Shown piece after piece: positions 17,415 to 26,351 of a DNA stretch of 64,000 bases. Location: the NCBI GenBank assembly GCA_029564595.1, contig JAKQPS010000120.1, positions 62,001 to 126,000 on the forward strand. The letters run 5' to 3'. The stretch is from a bacterium (lineage in GTDB: Bacteria > UBP15 > UBA6099). The position numbers and the translations under genes were made by a program. Below the pieces are notes generated by a model that worked only from the letters and a program-made list of their open reading frames with translations, did not search any database and was not told the origin of the DNA. Positions within the stretch are counted from its first letter, which is position 1; every line of letters starts with the position of its first letter.

Positions 17415-19283
17415 CTAGTTGTCCGCGTTCTGTCCGGCCTGAATCAGCCCACGAAGCGTCTTGAGCATTTCCTTTGCCCGCTCGTCGCCGAGGTCCATCG
17501 CTTTCTTTGCGTCGTGGACCGCGTCGAGGATATTGCCGAGACGGTAGTTTGCGACGGCGCGGTTCCTGTAATAAAGAGGGACATTCGCATTGCGGGCAAT
17601 CGCCTTGTCGAGCCATTCCACAGCCTGAGCGTATTCATTCTGCTTGATGAGATAAACGCCGAAATTATTGTAAGTGCCCGAATTGTCGAGCAGGGGCTCG
17701 TCCTCTTTTGTGAAATATGTCGTCTGCTTTTTCGGTTCTTCTTCGGTTTTTTGAGATACCGGCCTCGTTGTGTCGGGTTTAGCGGTTTCCGTCAGAGGAG
17801 ACACTATGCCGAGTTTCTTTGAGGCTTCCACAACGCCTTTGCGGGCGTATTCGTTGGCCGGATCGATGGCAAGGGCGGCGGCGTAGTGCTCAAGCGCGCG
17901 GTGATAACTTCTGTCGATAAAAAAACTGTTCGCCTTGTATACGTGCCGTTCGGCGGTCCACTCGCCGCTTTCGGGCGGCGCGTCGGTTTTCGGGGGGATG
18001 TCCTTAAGTTGCTTTTCAGCCTTTTTCGGCTCGTCTTGCGGGGGCTGAGCCGGGGCGGGCGGTTTTGGCTCCGCCTTTTTTTCCGCCAGCGCAAGCTCCG
18101 GCTTCTTTTCATCCGGTGCGGGCGCGGGTTTCTCTTCTGCCTTCTCCGCTTTTTTCGATTTTCTGTCCGCCACCGGGGCCGGTTCCGCAGGTTTGACTTC
18201 TTTTGCCGGAGCGGGGATCTCTTCGATTTTTGTTTTGGATTCTGTTTCCTGAGTTTTCTGCTCTGTTTTCGCGGTTGGCTCAACAACAGCGGCGGGTTTA
18301 GCCGCGACTTTTGATTTGTCGGCTTCCGCCGTCTTTTCGGGAGTTGATTTGGAGGCGTCGCTCGAAGCCGCCGGGGCCGGTTCCGTCTTTTGTTGAGCAG
18401 GGGCCGCGCTGTCTATTTCTTCGACTGTTTTAAGGGCTACGACGCGCTCGCGTCTGGCGGATGTGGTTTCGTGTTTTTCACCGGTGTCAGCCGCGACCGA
18501 GGAATCCGTCGCCGGCGCGGCTGCCGCCGCCGGTTTTTCCGCAACCGCAACTTTCGGCTGTTCGACAGCAGTTTGAGCCGGAGCGGCTTTTTCAGGTTCT
18601 TTCGGAGTTTCTTTTTTCACTTCTTCAGCTTTTTTCGGGGCGGTTTCTTTTGGAGCAACAGCAACAACCGGCTCAGTCGAGGGCTTCTCCTGTTTTGAGG
18701 GCGCGGCGGCAGGTTTAGTCTCAGTTTTCTTTTCTACAACCGCCGCAGGCTGCGTTTCTGTTTTCTTTGCGGGGACAGCCTTTTCCTCGGTTCTAACCGT
18801 AGCGGCGGCGGGCTTGGGTTCCTGCTTCGCTTCTGCGGCTGACTTCGGCTGCTCGACTGTTTGAGCGGGAGTTTCCGTTTTCTTTTCGCTCGAAGAAGCG
18901 GATTCCGTTTTGGGAGGCGCTTTATCGTCTTTGGTTGTGCCTGCGGCTGGAGACGGACCTTGAACAGTCGCGGCGGCAGGTCTCAGCTTGTCGCCGTCCT
19001 TGAGAATTTCATCCGGGGCGTCCGGAGTAAAAATCCCCTTCGAAACGGTGTCGCTGAGCTGCCGCACGGTGAAAATGCCGATTTTTTTGCCGTCCCGCCA
19101 CACCTCGAAGTTCTGTTCGGCCTTGATTCCGTGGGAAGCTCCCTTATAGAAAAGACCGAAGTATTTGTCCCAGCTTGAGCCGATTGAATATTCCGGCGCG
19201 TCTGCATGAGCAAACGACGCGATAAGAGCCGTTATTGCCGCCGCGACGGCGAACGATTTTATCTGACGAAGAATGTTCATCAT
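17415..19283 (-). CDS. Exported TPR protein with long Lys/Ala/Glu/Pro-rich linker
   Basis: 622 aa. A signal peptide (about 1-27, ending AHADA) is followed by a compact region with WDKYFGLFYKG and FEVWRDGKKIGIF, then about 310 residues of low-complexity Ala/Lys/Glu/Pro sequence. The C-terminal 180 residues contain about three TPR units (ALEHYAAALAIDPANEYARK; ALAIDPAN). Such linkers can span the periplasm. The start overlaps the secretin stop by 4 nt. Likely an accessory or stabilising partner of the secretin, as TPR pilotins are; this is inference from position. Confidence 0.8.
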   Translation of the reverse strand: MMNILRQIKSFAVAAAITALIASFAHADAPEYSIGSSWDKYFGLFYKGASHGIKAEQNFEVWRDGKKIGIFTVRQLSDTVSKGIFTPDAPDEILKDGDKLRPAAATVQGPSPAAGTTKDDKAPPKTESASSSEKKTETPAQTVEQPKSAAEAKQEPKPAAATVRTEEKAVPAKKTETQPAAVVEKKTETKPAAAPSKQEKPSTEPVVAVAPKETAPKKAEEVKKETPKEPEKAAPAQTAVEQPKVAVAEKPAAAAAPATDSSVAADTGEKHETTSARRERVVALKTVEEIDSAAPAQQKTEPAPAASSDASKSTPEKTAEADKSKVAAKPAAVVEPTAKTEQKTQETESKTKIEEIPAPAKEVKPAEPAPVADRKSKKAEKAEEKPAPAPDEKKPELALAEKKAEPKPPAPAQPPQDEPKKAEKQLKDIPPKTDAPPESGEWTAERHVYKANSFFIDRSYHRALEHYAAALAIDPANEYARKGVVEASKKLGIVSPLTETAKPDTTRPVSQKTEEEPKKQTTYFTKEDEPLLDNSGTYNNFGVYLIKQNEYAQAVEWLDKAIARNANVPLYYRNRAVANYRLGNILDAVHDAKKAMDLGDERAKEMLKTLRGLIQAGQNADN

Positions 19284-20650
19284 TTGTATTCCAAGAATTC
19301 CCCTAAGGGTTCGGATTTTTCGGAAGCGGGTTTAGGTTTCGCCACCGTCTGAGGCGCGCCGAAGGAGCTTTTATTCTCCATGAGCGTCGCTGTTATGAAA
19401 ATCACCATGTTGGTTTTCGAGGTGATGGTTTCCTTGCGCCTGAAAGCGGAGCCGACGACCGGCAGGTCGCCCAGAACAGGAACTTTGGTGTTGCGGGTTT
19501 CCTCCTGATCCTGAACGAGGCCGCCGATAACGATTGTCTCGCCGGACTTAATCATTATGTTCGTGTCAACGCTTCTTTCAATGGTGATGGGGGCGTTGGA
19601 GCCGCTCGTGCCGAGGGCGGTGAACCCCTTGACATTGCTCACCTGCGGCTGAATCCGCATCATGATGACGCCCTCGTCGAGCACGTGAGGCGTGACTCTC
19701 AGGGTGACGCCGATATCCCACTGTTCGATTCCGGTTGTTCCAATGGTCGCGTTGCCGCCGGTTCCTGCGGTCACGCTAGTTATCCCGACCGGTATCGATT
19801 CTCCGACGTGAATATTGGCCGGCATATTGTCCATTGCCGACACCCTAGCGTCCTGAAGAATATTGCTACCCTTATCCTGATGAAGCCTCTGCCAAACAGC
19901 TTGGAATCCGTTCATGCTCAGCACGCCGTAGCTCACCTGCCCGGTTTTGCTGTATACGGTGTCTATCTTCACAGGAGAGCCGGTCAGCGCCGCGGTCATG
20001 TTCCAGTCCGTCCCGATGATTTCGTCCAGCCCCTTGCTCGTCTCCACGATCTTTGCCTCGATGAGCACCTGCGGAGTCTCGGTGTCGAGCTTCTCGATTA
20101 TCTGTCTGGCGGATTCGACGTACTGCGGATAGTCCGTGACGATAAGCATTGGCGGCTTGGCGATGCCCGACCTGCCGGTATCCCCGGTGCGGGAAAAAAG
20201 TTTGACCTTTCCTTCGGGCGACAGGAAATCCCTAATCACTATCGCCAACTGGTTGGCGTCAATGAAATTGAGCGAGAAAATCTCTGTAATCAGGTCTTCA
20301 CGCCTCTTGTCTGTCTTGTTTATATCGCTTTTCGCGTTGATATGTATGATATTCAGAGTCTGTTCGGCTGTTGCGTCCGCAGCGTCTAGTATGACGGTCA
20401 TGGCCTCGTTGAGAGTGACGTTTGAAAGGCGCAGGCTGATGACTCCCTTGACGGTCGGCGAGACAATTATATTCAGGTCATACTTTTCCGCGATTAGCCT
20501 GAACACATCCGTGACGTCGGCGTTCTTGAGGTTCAGGCTGAATGTGACATTTGAAGGAAGATTAAGCTGCGCCTGAGACTTTGCGGGTAAAGCGGCGATC
20601 GCGATGAGAACCGCCATCGTCAGAGCCGCGACTATCGTTTTGTTTTTCAA
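19280..20650 (-). CDS. pilQ: Type IV pilus / type II secretion secretin (PilQ-like)
   Basis: 456 aa with a signal peptide. An N0/STN-like domain (NADVTDVFRLIAEKYDLNII), an N1-like domain and the C-terminal secretin barrel (GGLVQDQEETRNTKVPVLGD, VIFITATLM) are in order. It forms an outer-membrane ring for pili or secreted protein. It is shorter than classic PilQ (about 700 aa) because the peptidoglycan-binding AMIN domains are missing. The start codon is TTG, preceded by GGAGG. Upstream pilM-N, O and P homologues support the pilus assignment. Confidence 0.88.
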   Translation of the reverse strand: MKNKTIVAALTMAVLIAIAALPAKSQAQLNLPSNVTFSLNLKNADVTDVFRLIAEKYDLNIIVSPTVKGVISLRLSNVTLNEAMTVILDAADATAEQTLNIIHINAKSDINKTDKRREDLITEIFSLNFIDANQLAIVIRDFLSPEGKVKLFSRTGDTGRSGIAKPPMLIVTDYPQYVESARQIIEKLDTETPQVLIEAKIVETSKGLDEIIGTDWNMTAALTGSPVKIDTVYSKTGQVSYGVLSMNGFQAVWQRLHQDKGSNILQDARVSAMDNMPANIHVGESIPVGITSVTAGTGGNATIGTTGIEQWDIGVTLRVTPHVLDEGVIMMRIQPQVSNVKGFTALGTSGSNAPITIERSVDTNIMIKSGETIVIGGLVQDQEETRNTKVPVLGDLPVVGSAFRRKETITSKTNMVIFITATLMENKSSFGAPQTVAKPKPASEKSEPLGEFLEYK

Positions 20651-20721
20651 CTTCGGTTTCCTCCGGAGACTGCGCGGGTTGAAGACTAAGCCCGCCGTTT
20701 ATTTTTTGCTTGCCGGATTCT

Positions 20722-23064
20722 CTATTTCTTGTTTAAACCTTTTCCGCTTCCGCCCGACATTTCTCTGGCTCGTTCTAGATGATGCCTCGCCGCTTCCGAT
20801 CCGGGATTGGCTTCAAGAACTTTCATAAGCTCCGTTTCAGCGGCGGCGAAATTTCCGGTTTCAATCAGCTCAATCGCCAGATTGCCCCGCGCGTCCGCGT
20901 AACCGGGATCGATTTGCAGAGCGCGACGGTAGCTTGATATCGCCTCGGCGCTCTTTCCCTGATTCGACAGCGCCATCCCAAGACTGTTCAGGATGGTTTT
21001 GTCAGACGCTTCGCCCCGAAGAGCGCTGATGAACGCCCGTTCGGCTCCTGCCGCGTCCCCGGCTTTTAAATGCGCAAGCCCGAGATTCCGCTTCACTCCG
21101 GGCAAGTCGGGATCCAGCTCGAGCGCCCTAGTATAAATATATACTGCTGCATTATAGTTATTTAATAAATAATAGGCAATCCCCAGATTGTAAAACGAAA
21201 GGGCGTTTTCAGGGTTTATCGCAACCGAGTTTTTAAGAGGCCCGACCGCCGCGTCGGGCGAACCCAGCCTTATCAAAGCCACGCCAAGATTCTCCATCAG
21301 CCTCGGCTCGTAAGGAAAATACCGCAAACCCCTCAGGGATTCGTCCCTGACCGCGGCGTGAAGGACTTTGGCGCGCCCTGCGTCCGTTTCTCTCGCTGCG
21401 AGCGTATTGGCAGTCATCCCGAACCTGACGGTCATCTCCATATTGCCGGGTTCGTCCGCCACCGCCGCCCTCATCATTTCCATCACTTTCTCAGGCGTCG
21501 CCTTGTCCACATGCCTCACCGCCCATGAGAACCTGATGTTGGCAATGGTCTGGCGGGCGAAAAACGGAACTGCCAGAGCGAGCGCCGCCGCTAGGACCAA
21601 CCCCAGCAGAACCCGCTCCCTGCCTGCGGCTTTCCGCCAGATTCTGACCGATGAAACATCGCGTCCGGAGGCAAGCCCCGGAAGCAGCCCCGCCGCCGTC
21701 CACATATAAGCCGCCACTGCCGGCACATGAAACGGGAACTGCATCAACGCGTAGAGGGCCGTGGAGACGCCGCCTGCGGTTATCGCCGCGGCCAGCCTGC
21801 CCCGCGCGCCGCCGCCGCGCGCCGCCTTAAGCCCCATGCCGAACATCGCCGCCATCGCCGCGGCGAGCAACGCCAGACCGACCGCCCCGGTCTCCGCCGC
21901 CGCGTCCAGATACTCATTGTGAACCCTGTCCGGAAAACTCGCGCGGGCAGCCCACTGTTCCGACTCATAAAACGGCGCTTGATATCTCGGATGCCACACG
22001 ACGTAGTTGTTCAGCCCCACGCCCTTGACAGGGTTGTCCTTGAAGGCTTCCCAAGCGGTCTTCCAAATCAAGGCGCGCTGCCACAGGCTGGCGTCCTCGG
22101 CGTCGGCGACGGTGGCGACGCGTTGCTGAATAGAGAACTCAGCGGGCCGCCGGACGTTCCTGACGGTGAAACCGGCTATCGAAGCGGCGAGCACGACAAG
22201 AGCCAAAATTGCGCCCGCTCTCGCGCCCGCCTCGCGCCCGACGCCGCCGCGCCGGCTGAACAGCCAATACGCGGCTCCGCCCGCGATTGCCGCCGCCCAA
22301 GCCGCCCGGCTGAATGTGGCTAAAAGCAGAAATTCAGCTGTCGCAAACATGGCGGCAAAAAACAAAGCGCGCCGCGGAGACCGCTCTCCAGAGAGCAACG
22401 CCCACAGCGGAGCCAGCAGAAGCAACGGCATGCCCGCCATGTACACAGGGTTGCCGAAGCTGGCCGACACCCTTCCGTCGAAGCTGTGAGTCCATTGCGC
22501 GGGAGGCGCGCCGCCCACCCCCATCGCAGAAAAAGCGGAAAACAATCTGTTGTCTATCAGCAAAGTATCCCACGGAAAAACGCTTATCCGCGCCAAGTCG
22601 CAGGCTCCGAGCGCGGCCATGAAAAAGAGAGGAACGCCCGAACGGGCGAGAATCGCCTTCGCGTCTTCCGCCCCCCGGCACGACATAGCGGCGGCGTAAA
22701 ACACGACCGCGCCTGAAAACACGTCCATCCACTGAGACGCCGCAAGCGGCTTGTTGACAGACCAAAGCGCGGACGCTCCCAGCCAGACCAACATGGCCGC
22801 CAGAGGCATGTCCGCCGGAGTTCTGCGCCAGAACAACCTTCCGGACGACACACAATCATAAACCCACGCCAGAAACCCGCCGAGCGCGAACAGCCTGAAC
22901 ACGCCGGTTTTTACCGGGGTAAACGGGTCCAGCGAGCTTCCGAGGTATATCAACGACACTAGGAAAAGCATCGCGGGCAAGCCCCAGAGCGCGAAAGCCC
23001 TCAACGCGCGAGGCTCCTGCGGCGCTCCGCAGGTCGTTGCCGTTTCTTCTGTAAGGGACGTCAT
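20722..23064 (-). CDS. O-antigen ligase-type membrane protein with C-terminal TPRs
   Basis: 780 aa. Around a dozen membrane helices fill residues 20-490, with the large periplasmic loop of the Wzy_C family (about 340-385, containing GVGLNNYVVWHPRYQ). Residues 500-780 are TPR repeats (ALSFYNLGIAYYLLNNYNAA; YADARGNLAIELIETGNF). Wzy_C enzymes join polysaccharide to lipid A or, in PglL/TfpO, glycans to pilin. Its place between pilP and the secretin makes pilin or secreted-protein O-glycosylation the best guess; O-antigen ligation remains possible. Confidence 0.85.
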   Translation of the reverse strand: MTSLTEETATTCGAPQEPRALRAFALWGLPAMLFLVSLIYLGSSLDPFTPVKTGVFRLFALGGFLAWVYDCVSSGRLFWRRTPADMPLAAMLVWLGASALWSVNKPLAASQWMDVFSGAVVFYAAAMSCRGAEDAKAILARSGVPLFFMAALGACDLARISVFPWDTLLIDNRLFSAFSAMGVGGAPPAQWTHSFDGRVSASFGNPVYMAGMPLLLLAPLWALLSGERSPRRALFFAAMFATAEFLLLATFSRAAWAAAIAGGAAYWLFSRRGGVGREAGARAGAILALVVLAASIAGFTVRNVRRPAEFSIQQRVATVADAEDASLWQRALIWKTAWEAFKDNPVKGVGLNNYVVWHPRYQAPFYESEQWAARASFPDRVHNEYLDAAAETGAVGLALLAAAMAAMFGMGLKAARGGGARGRLAAAITAGGVSTALYALMQFPFHVPAVAAYMWTAAGLLPGLASGRDVSSVRIWRKAAGRERVLLGLVLAAALALAVPFFARQTIANIRFSWAVRHVDKATPEKVMEMMRAAVADEPGNMEMTVRFGMTANTLAARETDAGRAKVLHAAVRDESLRGLRYFPYEPRLMENLGVALIRLGSPDAAVGPLKNSVAINPENALSFYNLGIAYYLLNNYNAAVYIYTRALELDPDLPGVKRNLGLAHLKAGDAAGAERAFISALRGEASDKTILNSLGMALSNQGKSAEAISSYRRALQIDPGYADARGNLAIELIETGNFAAAETELMKVLEANPGSEAARHHLERAREMSGGSGKGLNKK

Positions 23065-23105
23065 AAATGAGGGCGGTCCAGAGCCGGACGGCGCGCCCGG
23101 CAGGG

Positions 23106-23768
23106 TTAGTTTTCCACGTTGGATATGGAGCCGGGAGCCACGTCGAACAAGCCTTTCATATCCTGCTTTATCTTCAAAACGATTTCATAGCCGTCCGCGC
23201 CGACAAGCTTGACTCCGTCCATCTGAATGGAGGAAACCGCGAAATCTTCAATTCCGTCGCCTACGCCGAGAATCTGACCGTTGATGACCGCCATCGGCGC
23301 GCCTCCTCCCAGAGCCACCGCCGAAAGCTTAAAGTTAGGAACGGAGCGCGGCATCGGCGCGGGAAGCGGGAATAGGTCGGGCAGATCGAAATCCGCAATC
23401 TCAGGCTCAACAGGCAAGTCGAACAGAGGCGCAAACGGGTCCGGCCTTCCATATCTTTCCTGTAGCAGATCAATATCTTCAGGAATCATCGCGGCGGCTT
23501 GCGGCGCCGGTTTGGCGGCGGGCGGTTTGACGGGCGCGGGCTGCCGCATCTGCCCTGCCACTGGCGCGGCTCCGTCTTCTTGCATGGCCTCTAGCAACTC
23601 CGGCTCCACTTCGCCGCCCGCGACTCTCGGTTTCGAAGCATTCTGTATTTCCATCATAGTCGGCACGTTTTTCAACGGCGAACTAGGCTTCTTCGGAGCC
23701 GTCAGAGCCGCGAACCCTATCCCCAGAACGAGGATCGCCATGATTATTTTTCCAGTGTTGCTAATCAA
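23106..23768 (-). CDS. pilP: PilP-like pilus assembly protein
   Basis: 220 aa. One N-terminal membrane helix, a Pro/Ala-rich linker, then RYGRPDPFAPL, the motif before the beta domain of PilP. The C-terminal domain (FKLSAVALGGG, AVINGQILGVGD, VKLVGADGYEIVLKI) matches the PilP/GspC homology region that contacts the secretin. The start is TTG, preceded by GGAG. It begins 3 nt after pilO. Confidence 0.83.
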   Translation of the reverse strand: MISNTGKIIMAILVLGIGFAALTAPKKPSSPLKNVPTMMEIQNASKPRVAGGEVEPELLEAMQEDGAAPVAGQMRQPAPVKPPAAKPAPQAAAMIPEDIDLLQERYGRPDPFAPLFDLPVEPEIADFDLPDLFPLPAPMPRSVPNFKLSAVALGGGAPMAVINGQILGVGDGIEDFAVSSIQMDGVKLVGADGYEIVLKIKQDMKGLFDVAPGSISNVEN

Positions 23769-23771
23769 AAA

Positions 23772-24374
23772 TCAAATCTCCTCGACGAAATACAGTCCCA
23801 TCTGGATCCTTGCGTTCAATACCGCCGAATAGTCCTTCGACACTATGTCCACGTTGTCTATCGTCATCAGCCGCTTCATCGCCCTCAACTGGAATATGAA
23901 GTTCGACGCGGCGGCGTAATCGCCTTTGAAATCCAGAGTGAGCGGCACATAGCTGATAGTGTAAATATCCTTGCGAGGCCCGACCGCAATGTAGCCCGGT
24001 CGTATGGCTCCCTCGGAAACGGCGAACTGGCTCCCGCCCACCTTTTCGTTTATCTCCTTCATGTCGCCGATAAACCGCTCTACCTCTCCCTCGAACAGGA
24101 CTTCGTTGCCTCGTGCGGCCAGATATTCCAGTTGCTCGGAGCCGAGCTTGAGGTTGGACCTTCCAAGCTCCTCGAATTTCTCTTGCTGCGCCTTAACCAG
24201 CTTAACCTGCTCGCTGAGCCTCGAAGCGTTCTCCCGGAGCGTCTTGGTCTTGACCAGTTCCGGCTGAAGAATGGCAACGAAAAGCGCGGCTCCGAGGACG
24301 ACCGCCGCGACGAATGAAATCATCGTACGGTTGCGTTCGCTCGTCTCGAAATACATGCGCTTCAAATCGCTCAC
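23772..24374 (-). CDS. pilO: PilO-like pilus assembly protein
   Basis: About 200 aa. A short cytoplasmic N-terminus, one membrane helix (FVAAVVLGAALFVAIL), a coiled coil (about 45-95) and a ferredoxin-like periplasmic domain (PLTLDFKGDYAAASNFIFQL). This is the PilO/GspM fold that pairs with PilN. I chose GTG 24374: it overlaps the stop of the upstream gene (GTGA) and has AGGGGG 6 nt upstream. An ATG at 24395 is an alternative. Confidence 0.85.
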   Translation of the reverse strand: MSDLKRMYFETSERNRTMISFVAAVVLGAALFVAILQPELVKTKTLRENASRLSEQVKLVKAQQEKFEELGRSNLKLGSEQLEYLAARGNEVLFEGEVERFIGDMKEINEKVGGSQFAVSEGAIRPGYIAVGPRKDIYTISYVPLTLDFKGDYAAASNFIFQLRAMKRLMTIDNVDIVSKDYSAVLNARIQMGLYFVEEI

Positions 24375-25879
24375 ATCAGCCCCCTGTGGCGGCATCTAAT
24401 CACGAACCCGACCATTCCCCTGCCGTGCGCCCTAATCATGCTCCTCGGACCCAATTCGACCTCTTCGAACATCTCGGACGACGCCAATGACGACTTGAAA
24501 TAAAATATCGACGGATTATCCTCGGCTATCCCCTCGAACTCGACCACGTTCGGCGCGACCACCCTCATCGCCGTCAACTGCGCGGTCTTGGGTATCACTC
24601 TCTTGACTTCCTCAAACAACGGCGAGAGATTGGCCGCGGCCGGCGTCTCGGCGGACAGCGGGTTGAGCTTTCTCTGCTGCTCTCTGCTCGCCGCTTGTCG
24701 CGACATCAGCCCGGTCAACTCGTCCTGCTCCGCAGTCAGGCTCGCTATCCTGTTGTTAAGCGACTTCTGTTGGGATTCCTTCAAATAGACGTAAGGCCCG
24801 AAAATAACGATGAGCGCCACTAACGCCCATCTGACGAATGTCTTTAATTGCGACGCTATCAGCTTGCCGTGATGCACTTCCGACGGCAACAGGTCCACTT
24901 GGAACGGCAGTATGTCCAGTTCCTGCCCGTGCAACGCCAGCCCGACGGAAGCCGCGAAATCAGAGTCCACTCTCTCCATCACGCTCGCCGGAAAATCTTC
25001 GACATTGAGCCTGATGTTGGCGAACGGGCTGTGCGTCTCCACCGGTATCTCGTCCACCGACTCCCGCACCGCCGCAACCAGCTTGTCTCCGGTCGCTCCC
25101 GCGCTAACCACCAGCTTTTGTATCATGTCCCCTTGCGGGTGCTCCGTCTGGTAGTAGTTCAGGGCCAGCAGCATCTCCCCGACCACCCTGTCCACCTGCC
25201 CATTGCCGCCGGCAAGATCTTCCTTGCCCACGTTCGTCGTCCGCGTGAACTTCAGCGTGTCGCCGCTGAATATGTTCATCGACACGCTCTGGCTGTCGGA
25301 TATCACGGACATCGTGTTGCCTGTCAGCGAATACGGCATGCTGTTCCTGAGTTCCCTCATTATTCCGAACATGCCGAAATCTATGCCCGTCAACTCAAGG
25401 TTCGCGCGCTTGAATGTCTCGCAGTACGACATGCAGAGGCTCTTGCGCGCCACCACCAGCATTATGTTCACCTTCCGCCGGTCGTGCTCGTCGAACTCCT
25501 CGATCGGATGGTAGTACACCACCTTGTCGTCTTCGCTGAAAACTATGTATCTGTTTACTTCGTTCTCAATCAGCCTTCTCAACCGCTCCTGCGGCATGGA
25601 TGGCAGAGTGATTATTCTGCTCACCACTCCCTTGCCCCTTACCGCGGTGACAACTTTCTTGGTCTCGAATCTCCGCTCGCGGAACAATTCCCGCAGCGCC
25701 TCGGCTACCGCCGTCGGCCTCACTATCATTCCGCCCTCGAATGATTCATGAGGCGTCTCCACCATGCCGATGTTGCGCAAATAATACTCTCCGCCCACAC
25801 GCTCAAGCTGAGTGGCGCGAATATAGTCGGGCGCGATGTCCACGCCCACTACCGGATCATATTCAAGCAACCTGTCCAA
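24371..25879 (-). CDS. pilM: PilM-PilN fusion, type IV pilus inner-membrane platform
   Basis: 502 aa. Residues 1-335 are PilM, an actin-like ATP-binding protein (VVGVDIAPDYIRATQLE at the start, ITGIDF-like LTGIDFGMFG, and VVSAGATGDKL). Residues about 345-500 match PilN: a membrane helix (WALVALIVIFGPYVYL), a coiled coil and a ferredoxin-like domain. These are normally two proteins that bind each other, PilN's N-terminal tail entering PilM; here they are one chain. Start TTG 25879 follows TAGGA. First gene of the unit. Confidence 0.87.
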   Translation of the reverse strand: MDRLLEYDPVVGVDIAPDYIRATQLERVGGEYYLRNIGMVETPHESFEGGMIVRPTAVAEALRELFRERRFETKKVVTAVRGKGVVSRIITLPSMPQERLRRLIENEVNRYIVFSEDDKVVYYHPIEEFDEHDRRKVNIMLVVARKSLCMSYCETFKRANLELTGIDFGMFGIMRELRNSMPYSLTGNTMSVISDSQSVSMNIFSGDTLKFTRTTNVGKEDLAGGNGQVDRVVGEMLLALNYYQTEHPQGDMIQKLVVSAGATGDKLVAAVRESVDEIPVETHSPFANIRLNVEDFPASVMERVDSDFAASVGLALHGQELDILPFQVDLLPSEVHHGKLIASQLKTFVRWALVALIVIFGPYVYLKESQQKSLNNRIASLTAEQDELTGLMSRQAASREQQRKLNPLSAETPAAANLSPLFEEVKRVIPKTAQLTAMRVVAPNVVEFEGIAEDNPSIFYFKSSLASSEMFEEVELGPRSMIRAHGRGMVGFVIRCRHRGLM

Positions 25880-25951
25880 TTATCCTACCAACGCAACAAA
25901 AAGCCGCGCACAACAAACAACCGGCGGCATCCGCCATCAATATTGTTCATT

Positions 25952-25981
25952 ATTATAAGTTCCGGAAAAATACAGTGTCAA
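25952..25981 (-). promoter_or_regulatory. Consensus sigma70 promoter for the pilus unit
   Basis: On the minus strand TTGACA (25981-25976), an 18-nt spacer and TATAAT (25957-25952): both hexamers match the consensus exactly. The leader to TTG 25879 is about 65 nt. Confidence 0.85.
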
Positions 25982-26100
25982 TGACCATAAGAGATGAATG
26001 TTATCACAATCAATCCGCAAACTTTGTCGCGTTTGTCGCTTTTGTGAGTTTGGAGAGGTTGTTAACTATGCTTAAGCTCAGCGCCATTCCCACACGCCGG

Positions 26101-26117
26101 AACCCGCGCTGCCAGTC
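26101..26117 (+). repeat. R4 repeat fragment
   Basis: Contains GCGCTGCCAGTC followed by a T-rich stretch, matching one end of the R4 repeat seen at 43161-43208 and 53615-53662. Confidence 0.4.
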
Positions 26118-26234
26118 TTTTGTTTTCTTTCGCCATAGATATTTAAGAAGCCAAACAGTCGAAATATCAGGATTTCTGCGGTCCAACGACCGTTTTCGGC
26201 GCTCCGCGCCGCCCCGCCTTTTATCCGGCGGCAA

Positions 26235-26262
26235 TTGACAAAAAACATTCCGTATCTATAGT
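26235..26262 (+). promoter_or_regulatory. Sigma70 promoter for prs
   Basis: TTGACA (26235-26240), 16-nt spacer, TATAGT (26257-26262). Confidence 0.75.
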
Positions 26263-26351
26263 AATAATTTTGACACTGAGAAGTTAAAGGGGTCGAATTG
26301 AAGCAAAAAGAATGCGACGATAGCCGAAAAGAGCGCGAGGGTTGCGCGGGC

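Larger units (their letters stand above)
25880..26351. other. Divergent promoter region between pilM and prs
   Basis: About 470 nt holding two strong divergent promoters (listed separately) and, near 26101-26117, a fragment of repeat family R4. No gene is supported in it. Confidence 0.6.

Noticed and set aside
26010-26234. A 74-codon minus-strand frame between pilM and prs
   Set aside because: It covers an R4 fragment and a promoter region and has Arg/Lys-rich sequence without domains.
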